Source of the DNA: JAVBLK01 sp031553565
GTDB lineage: Bacteria > Bacillota > Clostridia > Christensenellales > DUVY01
NCBI GenBank assembly: GCA_031553565.1
Contig: JAVBLK010000037.1
Location: 1 to 64,000 of the forward strand
Direction of reading: 5' to 3'
Length of the DNA: 64,000 bases
Within the stretch, counting starts at the first letter, position 1, and the number at the start of each line of letters is the position of its first letter. The notes under the pieces were generated by a model. The model was not told where the DNA came from and did not search any database. It worked only from the letters and a program-made list of their open reading frames with translations. Below are positions 1 to 8,091 of the stretch, piece by piece. The position numbers and the translations under genes were made by a program.

Positions 1-2655
1 GCTGCCGCCGTATTGAGATGAAGACGGGCTTGACGGCGCGGGACCCGTTCCGCCGCCGCCCGAATAAGTGATATTAAGCGTGTTGACAACCCACTTGGCA
101 AACAGGCCTTTATTCCCTGAACTGCCTTGCGGTATTTCCGTTACGGCGGTGCCGGTAAATTGCGCATTATCATACCAGCCGGCAAAGGTATACCCTGCCC
201 TTGACCCGGGCGCGGATAAGGTAATAGTAGCTGTTTCTATCGTATATGTTGCCGGGTTGCTGTTCGTCGCGCCACTTAAGTTATTGTAGATAATATTATA
301 GCTTATGGGAACAACTTTTGATTGGTAAGTTGACCAGTTCGCCGCGCTTTTGTATGCTGCCGCGCTGACGCTTCCGGGCACATAAATTGAGCTGAGGCTT
401 GTACAGCCTGAAAATACATTGCTTCCAAGTGTTGTTATACCCGACATGGCCGACCTTTCGATATAAATTGTTTTTAGATTAGCGCAATCGGAAAAAGCAA
501 AATCCCCTATGCTCGTTATGTTGCCAGGAATTGATATACTAGTTAATGCGCTGCAGCCCGCGAACACGCCGGTATCAATATATGTCATATTATTAGACAG
601 CGTGACGCTTGTTAAGCCGCTGCAGCCATAGAAAGCAGCTTCCTCAATAATAGTGACACTGTCCGGAATAATTATATTGGATAAACTTGCACACTCATAA
701 AACGCTGCAAATTCGATACTTGTTAACTGGCTATTCGCCTCAAATACGATATTTCTCAAACCGCTACAATAAGCGAAAGCTCCCACTTCGACAATCTTCA
801 CGCTGTTCGGTATGTTGACAGTTGACAGCCAGTCCCGGTAAACGAAAGCTTCAGAACCGATTTTAGTTACAGTCCGGCTGACACCGTTCAGCATTACCGT
901 TTTGGGAATTGTGAATGTCTCCGCACTATTGTAGCATTGCACTAAGGTTACATTCGATCCCTCTAAAACATAATGTACGCCATTTATGGTATTCCAAACT
1001 ACAGGCCGATCCGATATATTCCAATCTGAATGCCAACCGGTATGCGGTCCGGAAATATCTGCCGCTATTGTAAGGCTAATACAAAGCTCAAACGCACCTT
1101 GGCCTATATTGGCCACACCGCTCGGTATCGCTATATTTCTTAAATTGTAACAAGCGCCAAAGGCCTGCCTTTCAATGACTTGCATGCTTTGGGGTATAAC
1201 TATGCTCTTAAGATTGGAGCAATTTGCAAATGCCCAAGCTCCGATATTTGTCACGCCGTCCGGTATCACAATTCTTGTTAACCCCGCGCAGCCCGCAAAC
1301 GCGCCAACTCCGATTTTTTTTATGCCGTCCGGGATAATGCTATTTTTACAGCCCAGTTCCAGAATATCACTTGAAATTTTAATTAAACAATTCCCTGCGC
1401 TTCTGTAAGTACTGTTACCGTTTTCTACTGCGATGCTTTCCAGCTCACTGCAACCGTCAAAAGCTAAAAGACCGATATTTGATACCTTAGACGGGATCGT
1501 GATGCTTGTCAAAGGACAATATCGAAATGCATAATCTCCGATGCTTTCTAATTGACTGCCGCTACCGAATGTAACGCTTGTCAATTTTTCGCAGCTGCGA
1601 AATGCGCCGCCGCCAATGTCTAGTATACCTGCGGGAATTAGAACTTGGGTTAGTAAAGTTTGGTTCGCAAATGCACTGTTTCCGATGGCAACAACGGCTT
1701 GTCCGTTGATTGTAGAAGGAATGTCAAGCGAACCGCTAATCTTATATATTATACCATTTATGCTTACCCCGCTTAAAGCAGGTGTTGTGCTATACAAAAA
1801 CTGAGGTCTTAAATCCTCCCAATTTGTAGCCACAATATTATTGTCTACGATTCTATGGAACTCGCCGTTTGCTATTCTTTTTGTCATTTCTAAAGCCATA
1901 TTGTGCTCGCTTAGACTTCCATAAGTAGCACCATGAATTCTTCCAAGAGCATTATTCCGATAGTCCATATCAGTACTAATGCCACTTATTCCATATTCAT
2001 GTGCATCCGCAAACATTTTTGCGAAATCAAGCTGAATCGTGGTATACCAAGGGATTTGAGGACTTCCAACGTTTATTAAGTAGTCCTTGCTTATCCTCTT
2101 TTCCATAAGTGCATTCCAATATCCGTGCCTAAACGCATTTGGATTATGATCGTCATTATTATAATTAAAATACAGTTCATCACCCTTTGATTTTGCGTCC
2201 TCGCTTGCGTTATAAGCCTGTATTGCTTGTGCTGGGTATGTTGCAAACAGTGAAATTTCTTGCGTCGTCAATGTAAACCCAAAAATAGTCCAGGGCCCTG
2301 AGCCTGAATCCGAATTCATCGTACTGAATAAGTCCTGTTTATGATACATCAAACTCGTTATCTCGCTATCAAGATAGATTGCTGTTTCATCTGGCGTTGC
2401 CTCTGGGTTTTCGCTACGATATGCCCTTTCTAATGTAGATAAGTATGTAAAGTCGTCCCACGACAAATTAGTGCCATTGTTTGGATTCAACGTATTGTTA
2501 AACTCAAATTCTGCTTGCGCTAGTTGTCCTCCAAGTGCAAAAGCGCTAGTTGAATGCGATCTTGTCAAAAACATAGCGCCGATAGTAACCGCCAAAAACG
2601 CAAACAGCGCTACTGCCATCATGTTAATCCTTTGATCTCTTTCTTCGCGCTTCAT
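1..2655 (-). CDS. BspA-type leucine-rich-repeat surface protein, C-terminus beyond window
   Basis: The frame stays open for 885 codons from an ATG at 2655 to the window edge, so stop and C-terminus are missing. Residues about 12-31 are hydrophobic and look like a signal peptide or anchor. Residues about 175-260 show FRHGYWNALM, then AHE, then DMDYRNNALGR, a pattern I associate with DUF6973. About 320-770 are BspA/LRR_5-type leucine-rich repeats (recurring I-P-x-x-V-x-x-I-G-x-x-A-F-x-x-C units). About 785-855 fit an InlB-B (Listeria/Bacteroides) repeat ending LFAKW, followed by a Gly/Pro/Ser linker. AGAGGT lies 6 bases before the ATG. Such proteins are normally exported and adhesive; the ligand here is unknown. 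The segment is clearly AT-richer than the rest of the window, consistent with an accessory gene. It follows the lipoprotein gene on the same strand after 67 bases. Confidence 0.85.
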   Translation of the reverse strand, partial: MKREERDQRINMMAVALFAFLAVTIGAMFLTRSHSTSAFALGGQLAQAEFEFNNTLNPNNGTNLSWDDFTYLSTLERAYRSENPEATPDETAIYLDSEITSLMYHKQDLFSTMNSDSGSGPWTIFGFTLTTQEISLFATYPAQAIQAYNASEDAKSKGDELYFNYNNDDHNPNAFRHGYWNALMEKRISKDYLINVGSPQIPWYTTIQLDFAKMFADAHEYGISGISTDMDYRNNALGRIHGATYGSLSEHNMALEMTKRIANGEFHRIVDNNIVATNWEDLRPQFLYSTTPALSGVSINGIIYKISGSLDIPSTINGQAVVAIGNSAFANQTLLTQVLIPAGILDIGGGAFRSCEKLTSVTFGSGSQLESIGDYAFRYCPLTSITIPSKVSNIGLLAFDGCSELESIAVENGNSTYRSAGNCLIKISSDILELGCKNSIIPDGIKKIGVGAFAGCAGLTRIVIPDGVTNIGAWAFANCSNLKSIVIPQSMQVIERQAFGACYNLRNIAIPSGVANIGQGAFELCISLTIAADISGPHTGWHSDWNISDRPVVWNTINGVHYVLEGSNVTLVQCYNSAETFTIPKTVMLNGVSRTVTKIGSEAFVYRDWLSTVNIPNSVKIVEVGAFAYCSGLRNIVFEANSQLTSIEFAAFYECASLSNIIIPDSVTIIEEAAFYGCSGLTSVTLSNNMTYIDTGVFAGCSALTSISIPGNITSIGDFAFSDCANLKTIYIERSAMSGITTLGSNVFSGCTSLSSIYVPGSVSAAAYKSAANWSTYQSKVVPISYNIIYNNLSGATNSNPATYTIETATITLSAPGSRAGYTFAGWYDNAQFTGTAVTEIPQGSSGNKGLFAKWVVNTLNITYSGGGGTGPAPSSPSSSQYGGS

Positions 2656-2722
2656 TTTGTTACCTCTTTGAATTATTTTGAGTTTACCTTATTAGCAATC
2701 TATCATCTATCTTTGGTCTGTA

Positions 2723-3154
2723 TTATCCTATGTTGATACCTATTTTCTTGAATTGAAATTCTTTTATATCGAGATCGTTCGTTGGTATATGAAATGGCTT
2801 ACCATCGGTGGAAGGCATAGCAACCGTTAATATTTCCGTTTTTTTATCGTACTTTACTTCGTATCGAAATAGTCCGCTTTCAGCTCCAGTACATGAACCT
2901 TCTTTCACTCGCTCTATTTCAAAATATATATTTTCGGCGATTTCTACAATACCGAATTTAAGATAACGATGTTCTGCTTCGTCTTTTCGAATAATCCATG
3001 CCCCCTCCGCTCCCTCATTTATCGTGTTACCGTGGATGTCAAGTCGACGATAAGCTCCATGCGGAATGCCTTGTGTCGAGTTGCAACCCACCAATCCAAA
3101 AACAACTAAGAGCATCATAGCGGCTATTGTAAAACCCAAAATCCTCTTTTTCAT
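2723..3154 (-). CDS. Small lipoprotein of unknown function
   Basis: A 143-residue protein with a classic lipoprotein signal: KKR, a hydrophobic stretch, then the lipobox LVGC at residues 21-24, so it should be lipid-anchored outside the cell. The mature part is charged and beta-rich in appearance, with no motif I recognise. No ribosome-binding site lies close to the ATG. Instead the ATG overlaps the stop of an 11-codon leader ORF (ATGA overlap) that has a good Shine-Dalgarno, which suggests translational coupling. The BspA-like gene follows 67 bases downstream on the same strand, so the two may be co-transcribed. Confidence 0.75.
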   Translation of the reverse strand: MKKRILGFTIAAMMLLVVFGLVGCNSTQGIPHGAYRRLDIHGNTINEGAEGAWIIRKDEAEHRYLKFGIVEIAENIYFEIERVKEGSCTGAESGLFRYEVKYDKKTEILTVAMPSTDGKPFHIPTNDLDIKEFQFKKIGINIG

Positions 3155-3186
3155 AAAATTATCTGAACAAATGTGGCCAGACGCAT
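3151..3186 (-). CDS. Possible 11-codon leader ORF coupled to the lipoprotein
   Basis: ATG at 3186 preceded by AAGGAG (3194-3199) with a 7-base spacer; it encodes MRLATFVQIIL and stops at a TGA whose last bases form the ATGA overlap with the lipoprotein start. It is the only strong ribosome-binding site near the lipoprotein. The sequence shows the overlap; that the peptide is made is inference. An alternative is that the upstream site is fortuitous and the lipoprotein is read from a site I do not recognise. Confidence 0.45.
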   Translation of the reverse strand: MRLATFVQIIL

Positions 3187-3199
3187 TTGTGGTCTCCTT

Positions 3200-3566
3200 A
3201 TAGAATTTTTAATAAAAAACCTGCCCTTATATGCCCGTTAAAATTTGGTTCGGCTCCGGCCTTGCGGTAGCTCGATAACCCAATTAAAACAGAACAACAG
3301 CCGATAATGTAATCGTCAAATTCTCTTAAAAACTTTCTTTCTCATATACCACGCCCCCATATTAACAATATATGAAGTTACTCTAAAATCTTATAATTTG
3401 ATTATACATCAAAATGTGCATGCCGTCAACATGCCTTTTAGAACAAATGGTCATCGTATTTGTGAAACCCGCATAGAGTTCTTATAAAATGATATGGTAC
3501 ATCGGTTATCCCTCTTAAAAACACATGAAAATATCCACATGAGCCCTTTCTCCGGAAACCCTTTCA
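3200..3566. other. AT-rich intergenic stretch, no gene seen
   Basis: About 370 bases between the lipoprotein leader and the murC terminator. It is AT-rich with stops in all frames. It should contain the lipoprotein/BspA promoter on the minus strand, but I cannot pick a convincing -35/-10 pair. No RNA gene recognised. Confidence 0.5.
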
Positions 3567-3617
3567 ATAAAAATAGTACCTCTTGCTTTTATTGCAATAT
3601 ATGCAAGAGGTACTGTT
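3567..3617 (-). terminator. Rho-independent terminator after murC
   Basis: A perfect 12-bp stem (AGTACCTCTTGC at 3575-3586 with its complement at 3603-3614) is followed on the minus strand by a T-rich run. It lies 47 bases beyond the murC stop. An A/T-rich run on the other side could let it work in both directions. Confidence 0.8.
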
Positions 3618-3663
3618 AAATTATTTTTACAAATACACCCGCCCCCTTGCCCTGTATGTCCGG

Positions 3664-5028
3664 TCAGTCTTTCCATAGATCGGCTTTCAGGTTTTCTATA
3701 TCGCCCGCGCCTAAGATAAGGATCAGCGCGCCGGATTTTGCCGCGGCTTTTACCGCTGCGGCCGTATCGGCAAAGCTTTCGTACGCCTGCGCATTCCGGC
3801 CTGTTTTTCTTAAGCATGCGCAGACGGCGGCGCTGGTCACGCCTTCTATCGGCCTTTCGCGCGCGGCGTAAATCTCGGGCATTATTACGGCATCCGGCTT
3901 TTTAAGAACAGTTATAAACTCGTTGAACAGCCTTTGAGTGCGGCTGTACGTATGCGGCTGGAAAACGCATATGACGGGGCGGCGCTTTAATGCCTTTGCC
4001 GCCTTAAGCGTCGCCGCGATCTCCTGCGGGTGGTGGGCGTAGTCGTGATAGACCTCTGCGCCGGATATCCCGCCCCAATATTCGAACCGGCGTTTCATGC
4101 CCGAAAAGCCCTCTAATCCTGCCTTTATTGCGTCCGCCCCCGCGCCGTGCCTTATGCTTGCCGCCGCCGCCGCAAGGGCGTTGTAAATGTTGTGCTTGCC
4201 GAAAACCTTTAAGGTGACGCGGCACAGCCTTTTGCCCTTTTCGTAAATATCGAAGGAAAACCTGCCGTTTACGCGCTTTATATGCCGGGCGCGGATTTCC
4301 CCCGACTTTATGCCGAACGTTACGATCTCGCACGGCGGGGCGCACATCAGCATTTCCGAGTTCCTGTCGTCGGCGTTTATTACCGCCGCGCCGCCCGGCT
4401 TTACCTTGAACAAAAAGCGGCGGAAGGCTCTCTGCACATCGGAAAGATCCTTATAGCAATCGGGATGATCCATCGCCGCGTTGAGTATCACGGCGGTATC
4501 GGGCGATATATGTAAAAAGCTGCGGCAATATTCGCAGGCTTCGGTGACAAACAGCCGGCCGCCGCCCAAAATATACTGGCTGCCCGTGTCCTGCATAAGC
4601 CCGCCTATGTGCGCGGAAGGGTCAAAGCCTGCGGCCGTCAGGATCGCGGCGGCCATCCCGCTGCACGTCGTCTTGCCGTGCGTGCCGCTGACCGCAATAC
4701 ACTTATCAAATCGCGCGGCTGCCAAGCCCAATACTTCGGCGCGGTCCTTGATCGGGATCACCGCGGCCTTTGCGGCAAGGACCTCCGGGTTGTCGTCGGG
4801 TATTGCCGCGTTTTTTACGACCAGGCTGCTGCCCTTCACGTTTTTTGCGGAGTGGCCGATAAAGACCTGTATCCCCGCCGCAATCAATTCATCGGTAAAA
4901 TTGTTCCGGCATAAGTCGCTGCCGGTAACAGTATATCCGTTGGATCTATACAGCATTGCCAGCGCCGACATACTGACGCCGCCGATACCGATAAAGTGCA
5001 CCCTGCCCGGTTCCGACTGTTTTTCCAT
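3664..5028 (-). CDS. murC: UDP-N-acetylmuramate--L-alanine ligase
   Basis: MurC adds L-Ala to UDP-MurNAc in the cytoplasm with ATP, the first amino acid of the peptidoglycan stem peptide. The 454-residue length is normal. Visible features: N-terminal Rossmann-type GIGGVSMSALA at about 14-24, the Mur-ligase P-loop SGTHGKTT near residue 114-121, a central domain with NAAMDHPD and INADD, and the C-terminal YHDYAHHP-xE motif near 345. The gene stands alone on the minus strand, divergent from spoVG, with its own terminator. There is no clear Shine-Dalgarno before the ATG; an AT-rich TATATA lies 6 bases upstream, so it may be another short-leader gene, but the -35 is poor. Confidence 0.95.
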   Translation of the reverse strand: MEKQSEPGRVHFIGIGGVSMSALAMLYRSNGYTVTGSDLCRNNFTDELIAAGIQVFIGHSAKNVKGSSLVVKNAAIPDDNPEVLAAKAAVIPIKDRAEVLGLAAARFDKCIAVSGTHGKTTCSGMAAAILTAAGFDPSAHIGGLMQDTGSQYILGGGRLFVTEACEYCRSFLHISPDTAVILNAAMDHPDCYKDLSDVQRAFRRFLFKVKPGGAAVINADDRNSEMLMCAPPCEIVTFGIKSGEIRARHIKRVNGRFSFDIYEKGKRLCRVTLKVFGKHNIYNALAAAAASIRHGAGADAIKAGLEGFSGMKRRFEYWGGISGAEVYHDYAHHPQEIAATLKAAKALKRRPVICVFQPHTYSRTQRLFNEFITVLKKPDAVIMPEIYAARERPIEGVTSAAVCACLRKTGRNAQAYESFADTAAAVKAAAKSGALILILGAGDIENLKADLWKD

Positions 5029-5173
5029 ATCAACTATATATATTCGCAGTCCGCCGGGTTTGGCACTGAAAGCAAGCGGGCCTTAACGGGCAAGGCATAG
5101 GTTCACGGCGTTATCACCGTTAACGTTCAAGTCTATCCTTTTCGGTATTTTTATATATTTTTCTGTAAAAGAA

Positions 5174-5202
5174 TTGCAAAATCGCCGGAAATATAGTAAT
5201 AT
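5174..5202 (+). promoter_or_regulatory. Candidate sigma-A promoter of spoVG
   Basis: TTGCAA (5174-5179), 17-base spacer, TAATAT (5197-5202), about 90 bases before the spoVG ATG. In Bacillus spoVG is sigma-H dependent; I do not see a clear sigma-H site here. Confidence 0.35.
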
Positions 5203-5293
5203 CTTATTCAAGGGAAAAAGATGAATTTATTTTACCGGTATTTTTTCCTTGTTACTTTTGGCACCACTACTTATTAAGGAAGGAAGACAGACC

Positions 5294-5560
5294 ATGAAAA
5301 TCACCGAAGTCCGCATCAGGAAAGTCAAGAAAGACGACAGCAAGCTGAAAGCCGTTGCATCGATCACCATCGACGACTGCTTTGTCATCCACGACATCAA
5401 GGTCATTGACGGCAACGAGGGCAATTTTATTGCAATGCCCAGCCGCAAGACTCCTGACGGCGAATACAAAGATATCGTGCATCCCCTGAACACCGAGACG
5501 CGCGAGAGTATCCGCAATATTATTCTTGCTGAATACGAGAAAGTCAAAGACCTGGAATAA
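5294..5560 (+). CDS. spoVG: Septation/RNA-binding regulator SpoVG
   Basis: 88 residues with the conserved SpoVG opening MKITEVRIRKV and the VIHDIKVIDG...FIAMPSRK core. SpoVG is a small cytoplasmic nucleic-acid-binding regulator; in Bacillus it affects asymmetric septation and sporulation, and in other Firmicutes it affects virulence and cell-wall genes. The start is set by AAGGAAGGAAG just upstream. An in-frame upstream extension to 5249 exists but lacks a ribosome-binding site and the family does not have it. A strong hairpin terminator follows at 5616. Monocistronic. Confidence 0.95.
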   Translation: MKITEVRIRKVKKDDSKLKAVASITIDDCFVIHDIKVIDGNEGNFIAMPSRKTPDGEYKDIVHPLNTETRESIRNIILAEYEKVKDLE

Positions 5561-5615
5561 TCGCTAAAGCGCCTGAAATAAACCGGTATATGCCCCGGGG
5601 CAGTGCCCCGGACCC

Positions 5616-5650
5616 GAATATTCAAAAACAACTTTTTTGAATATTTTTTC
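5616..5650 (+). terminator. Terminator after spoVG
   Basis: AATATTCAAAAA (from 5617) pairs with TTTTTTGAATATT across a CAAC loop and runs straight into a T tract. A GC-rich inverted repeat (CCCCGGGGCAGTGCCCCGG, 5593-5611) sits just upstream. Confidence 0.75.
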
Positions 5651-6107
5651 CGCGGCAAGGCATAAGGGGTAACACCGGTTTGCCCGCTCCTCCCCGCATC
5701 CGTACAGTCAAGCTGCTCGTCACCCCGCGTAATAAACTCCGCCCAAGGCTTGACGGCATTGAAGCCTGTTTGAGCGTCGGGTATCGGCAATCAAATTGCC
5801 GCATCCGGCGTTTTTGGAAGTGCCGGGGACTATGCGATTCTTTCCGGCGCGCGTTCAAATAACCTGTGCCGCCCGCTGTAATACGGTTGAATCCGCGGGA
5901 AGCTTTTTGTTGACCTTAAAAGCGCAGGCACTTGCAATGCTGTAGTACTTCGGCCCGAACAGAAACGGCACCTTGCGGCCAGAGCCGGGATGTTGCCGGA
6001 AAAAGGCCGTTATGTTTACATCTCCCCTGCCTCATTGTCAAGCCGCGGGACCCGATACAATACACAAAAGACGGCTGATGTTTTAAAGGATGCCCGTAAG
6101 GGCCGTT
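5651..6107. other. Intergenic stretch between spoVG and flavin reductase
   Basis: About 460 bases with only short overlapping frames in conflicting directions, none with a ribosome-binding site. I see no gene and no recognisable RNA. It must hold the flavin-reductase promoter, which I cannot place with confidence. Confidence 0.4.
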
Positions 6108-6123
6108 CCGTCGAGGTTGTGTT

Positions 6124-6618
6124 ATGTTTAACAAGGTTGAAAAATATTCTCACGAAATAAACGAATCGCTCCGGAATCACGGGGCGCTCTTGGTCAGCGG
6201 CAGTGAAAAGCCCAATATAATGGCTGTCAGCTGGGGCGCGTTGGGCTATTTTTGGGCAAAGCCCGTCTTTGTCGTCGCTGTCAGGAAAACACATTTATCC
6301 TATAAGCTCATCGATGAGTCAAAGGTTTTCACAATAAATATCGCGCGCCGCGATCTGCACGACGCGATAATGAAAATTGCTATGTCATCGGGCTATGACG
6401 TCAATAAATTCAGCGAGTTCAACCTGCACCCCGTAAAAGCAAAGAATATCGATACCTATATCGTAGGCGACTGCAATGTCCACATAGAATGCAGGCTGCT
6501 GCTTAAATCCGAGATTACCGACGGCAGCCTTGCCCCTGAGGTTGCGAATGACTTTTATGACGGCCATGACTATCATACGCTTTTCTTTGCCGAAGTCCTG
6601 GACGTATACGAATCGTAG
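6124..6618 (+). CDS. Flavin reductase family protein
   Basis: 164 residues matching the flavin reductase-like (FMN-binding split-barrel) family: a short N-terminus, then NIMAVSWGALGYFWAKPVFVVAVRKTHLSY, where the family binds flavin phosphate, and later IVGDCNVHIECRLL and HTLFFAEVLDV. Members bind FMN and either reduce it with NAD(P)H or act as electron-transfer flavoproteins; in anaerobes the partner is often unknown. GAGGT about 6 bases before the ATG supports the start. No operon partner is visible, so the physiological substrate cannot be inferred. Confidence 0.85.
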   Translation: MFNKVEKYSHEINESLRNHGALLVSGSEKPNIMAVSWGALGYFWAKPVFVVAVRKTHLSYKLIDESKVFTINIARRDLHDAIMKIAMSSGYDVNKFSEFNLHPVKAKNIDTYIVGDCNVHIECRLLLKSEITDGSLAPEVANDFYDGHDYHTLFFAEVLDVYES

Positions 6619-6867
6619 AATATCCTGAGTTTCCCGCTGTTTTATTCTACGGACATTTTTCTTTGAGCGGGCGTGCGCAAGACCCGTCAAAAGAAAGTTG
6701 TCCGGCCAAAAAAGAAAGTTAGGATGACTAGAAAAGGAAAATGGCGTTCCGGGTTTAATACCTCGCGGCTTGCCGCGTTCCTTGATCAGCCGCATGCTTC
6801 CTGTAATACTCCGCTGCTTTAAGCGGAGATATTTATTTAAAGTTTACTTGCAATATTTATGCTGTTT
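6619..6867. other. Intergenic stretch with small inverted repeats
   Basis: No gene. It contains a hairpin CTCCGCT/AGCGGAG (6809-6828) and, read on the minus strand near 6642-6665, a sequence close to AGAAAAATGTCCGTAGAATA. The latter also appears near 25219-25238 and, degenerate, near 17492-17517, perhaps a fragment of a dispersed repeat. Confidence 0.4.
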
Positions 6868-6908
6868 ATACGCTTGGCGGGTGTTTCCTTCAAGCGTATT
6901 TTTGTTTC
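6868..6908 (+). terminator. Plus-strand hairpin with T tract
   Basis: Perfect 9-bp stem ATACGCTTG (6868-6876) with CAAGCGTAT (6891-6899) followed by TTTTTGTTT. It is 250 bases beyond the flavin reductase stop; either it ends that transcript or it ends an unrecognised RNA starting after 6640. Confidence 0.55.
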
Positions 6909-6966
6909 AGTGCGATTTTTTCAAGCTGCTATTAAGCTCCATTGTATGCGCTCAGGGCAAGGTGCG

Positions 6967-6990
6967 GAAAATTTGCGCCTTGACAGGCGC
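6967..6990 (-). terminator. Weak terminator after the cysteine-rich gene
   Basis: GCGCCT/AGGCGC stem with a 4-base loop at 6975-6990; on the minus strand it is followed by AAATTTTCC. It lies 12 bases after the stop of the cysteine-rich gene, which fits, but the T run is short. Confidence 0.4.
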
Positions 6991-7002
6991 GGGGCATCCC
7001 AT

Positions 7003-7227
7003 TTACCGCAAGCAATTATTACTGCAGCGGCAGCAAACGCACCGGTCCCTCCCGCAATTATCCTCTGTAATACAGATACCGCCGCGGCGGTTTTGGCAAT
7101 GGCTCTCAAGCCCGTTGCACTTTTGAAACGGCGTGCGGAACTTATTCTCTGCCCCCCTGCAATCGTTGCTGCCACCGCAGTTGTTGCAGAAATTATTGCA
7201 GCCGCGGCCAAAATTAAAGAAACACAT
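7003..7227 (-). CDS. Small cysteine-rich protein (14 Cys in 74 residues)
   Basis: A 74-residue frame beginning MCFFNFGRGC and containing 14 cysteines plus many Asn, Gly and Arg, including CNNFCNNC near the start and CVCCRC near the end. It has no signal peptide. What makes it credible is a strong ribosome-binding site, GAGAGGT, 8 bases before the ATG, and a hairpin just after the stop. The many paired cysteines suggest metal binding (metallothionein-like or multiple zinc knuckles) or a disulfide-rich spore/coat component; the sequence does not decide. I do not recognise a family. It is transcribed divergently from the coiled-coil membrane protein gene. Confidence 0.65.
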   Translation of the reverse strand: MCFFNFGRGCNNFCNNCGGSNDCRGAENKFRTPFQKCNGLESHCQNRRGGICITEDNCGRDRCVCCRCSNNCLR

Positions 7228-7395
7228 ATTATCTTACCTCTCGTTTTTTTCCATACTTGTCCTGTGTAAAACAGACCGGTATGTAACCGCCCGAAAAAAA
7301 AGCAGGGGCATATGCATCATAGTATGGATAAAAGAAAGATGTTGTGACAACGGCGGCAGATTCCGGTCACTGTATTCTTTCGCTGTGCACACTGT

Positions 7396-7424
7396 TTGTC
7401 ATACAAAAAAATGTGTGGTATACT
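7396..7424 (+). promoter_or_regulatory. Strong sigma-A promoter, extended -10
   Basis: TTGTCA (7396-7401), 17-base spacer, TATACT (7419-7424) with TGG immediately before it (extended -10). Transcription should start near 7431, giving a leader of about 24 bases and arguing for the ATG at 7455. Confidence 0.75.
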
Positions 7425-7454
7425 TTTACAATAGCATTTACGGAGAAAACTTTT

Positions 7455-7958
7455 ATGTCAGAAACTACAGACGATTTTGACGCGGACGTAACCGGCACAG
7501 TCATTTTGCCCGGAGGCGCGGAAAACGCGGGCAATAAAAACGGCAAGGAAAAGAAAAAGGGCGCAATTTCGCGCTTTCGCGCTTTCCTTTTTAACCGCGG
7601 CGCGGAAAAAACCTTCCAAAAGGAGAACGCGGCGGCCTTGCCCGTAAACGGCGAAAAAGCCGCCAAGGAAACGCGTAAGCTGAACGAATACCTGGACGCG
7701 ATCGAAACCCAGCTGGACAAAATGGACGAGCAGAACAAAATACTGCTTTTCCACCTTTCGACCGTCAAGGAAAACAACGAGGCGCTCTTGAATCAGGTGA
7801 CGGTATTGAGTAAGAACAACGACCTGCTGTTTCAGCAGTTCCAGGCCTCGAAAAAACGTGAAAAGCTGGCCAAGACCGTAGCGGTCATTTCCTCTGTATT
7901 AGGCATAGGCTTTATAATATTCAGGGCGATCATGTGGCTGTTGGGCAAGGGCTTTTAA
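7455..7958 (+). CDS. Coiled-coil protein with C-terminal membrane anchor
   Basis: 167 residues, function unknown. The first 70 residues are polar and low-complexity (Lys/Gly/Ala rich). Residues about 70-135 look like a coiled coil (KLNEYLDAIETQLDKMDEQNK and following heptads), and about 140-163 form one hydrophobic helix ending in LLGKGF. The topology is therefore a tail-anchored cytoplasmic coiled coil. The ATG at 7455 has GGAGAA upstream and fits the promoter at 7396-7424; the longer frame from 7344 would start before the promoter and is rejected. A shared terminator region follows. It could be a scaffold or division-associated factor, but nothing in the sequence proves it. Confidence 0.75.
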   Translation: MSETTDDFDADVTGTVILPGGAENAGNKNGKEKKKGAISRFRAFLFNRGAEKTFQKENAAALPVNGEKAAKETRKLNEYLDAIETQLDKMDEQNKILLFHLSTVKENNEALLNQVTVLSKNNDLLFQQFQASKKREKLAKTVAVISSVLGIGFIIFRAIMWLLGKGF

Positions 7959-8002
7959 AGGCTTTCATCTTTTCTTTTGGCAAGACTGCGTTAAGCCGCC
8001 AG

Positions 8003-8034
8003 TCAAAAAAAAGACGCGGCTTTGCCGCATCTTA
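8003..8034 (-). terminator. Terminator of nrdG, possibly bidirectional
   Basis: On the minus strand AAGATGCGGC pairs with GCCGCGTCTT across an AAA loop, followed by eight T. It lies 58 bases after the nrdG stop and can also stop the coiled-coil gene reading from the left. Confidence 0.85.
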
Positions 8035-8091
8035 CTGAAAATAATAATCAATTTGCATTTTTTAACGAATCACGATTGCCAGCGAATGCCG

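Noticed and set aside
3515..3871. Overlapping frames at the murC 3' end on both strands
   Set aside because: They run through the murC coding region or its terminator and have no ribosome-binding site.
5036..5058. ATATATATA run upstream of murC as a possible NrdR box
   Set aside because: The CAC/GTG flanks required for an NrdR box are missing and there is no second box.
5651..5862. Short plus and minus frames rich in Arg/Cys between spoVG and flavin reductase
   Set aside because: Several overlap in conflicting directions, none has a start signal, and the composition looks like noncoding GC-rich DNA.
6859..7269. 136-residue Ala-rich plus-strand frame opposite the cysteine-rich gene
   Set aside because: Ala/Ile runs are the antisense shadow of Cys/Asn codons; the minus frame has the ribosome-binding site.
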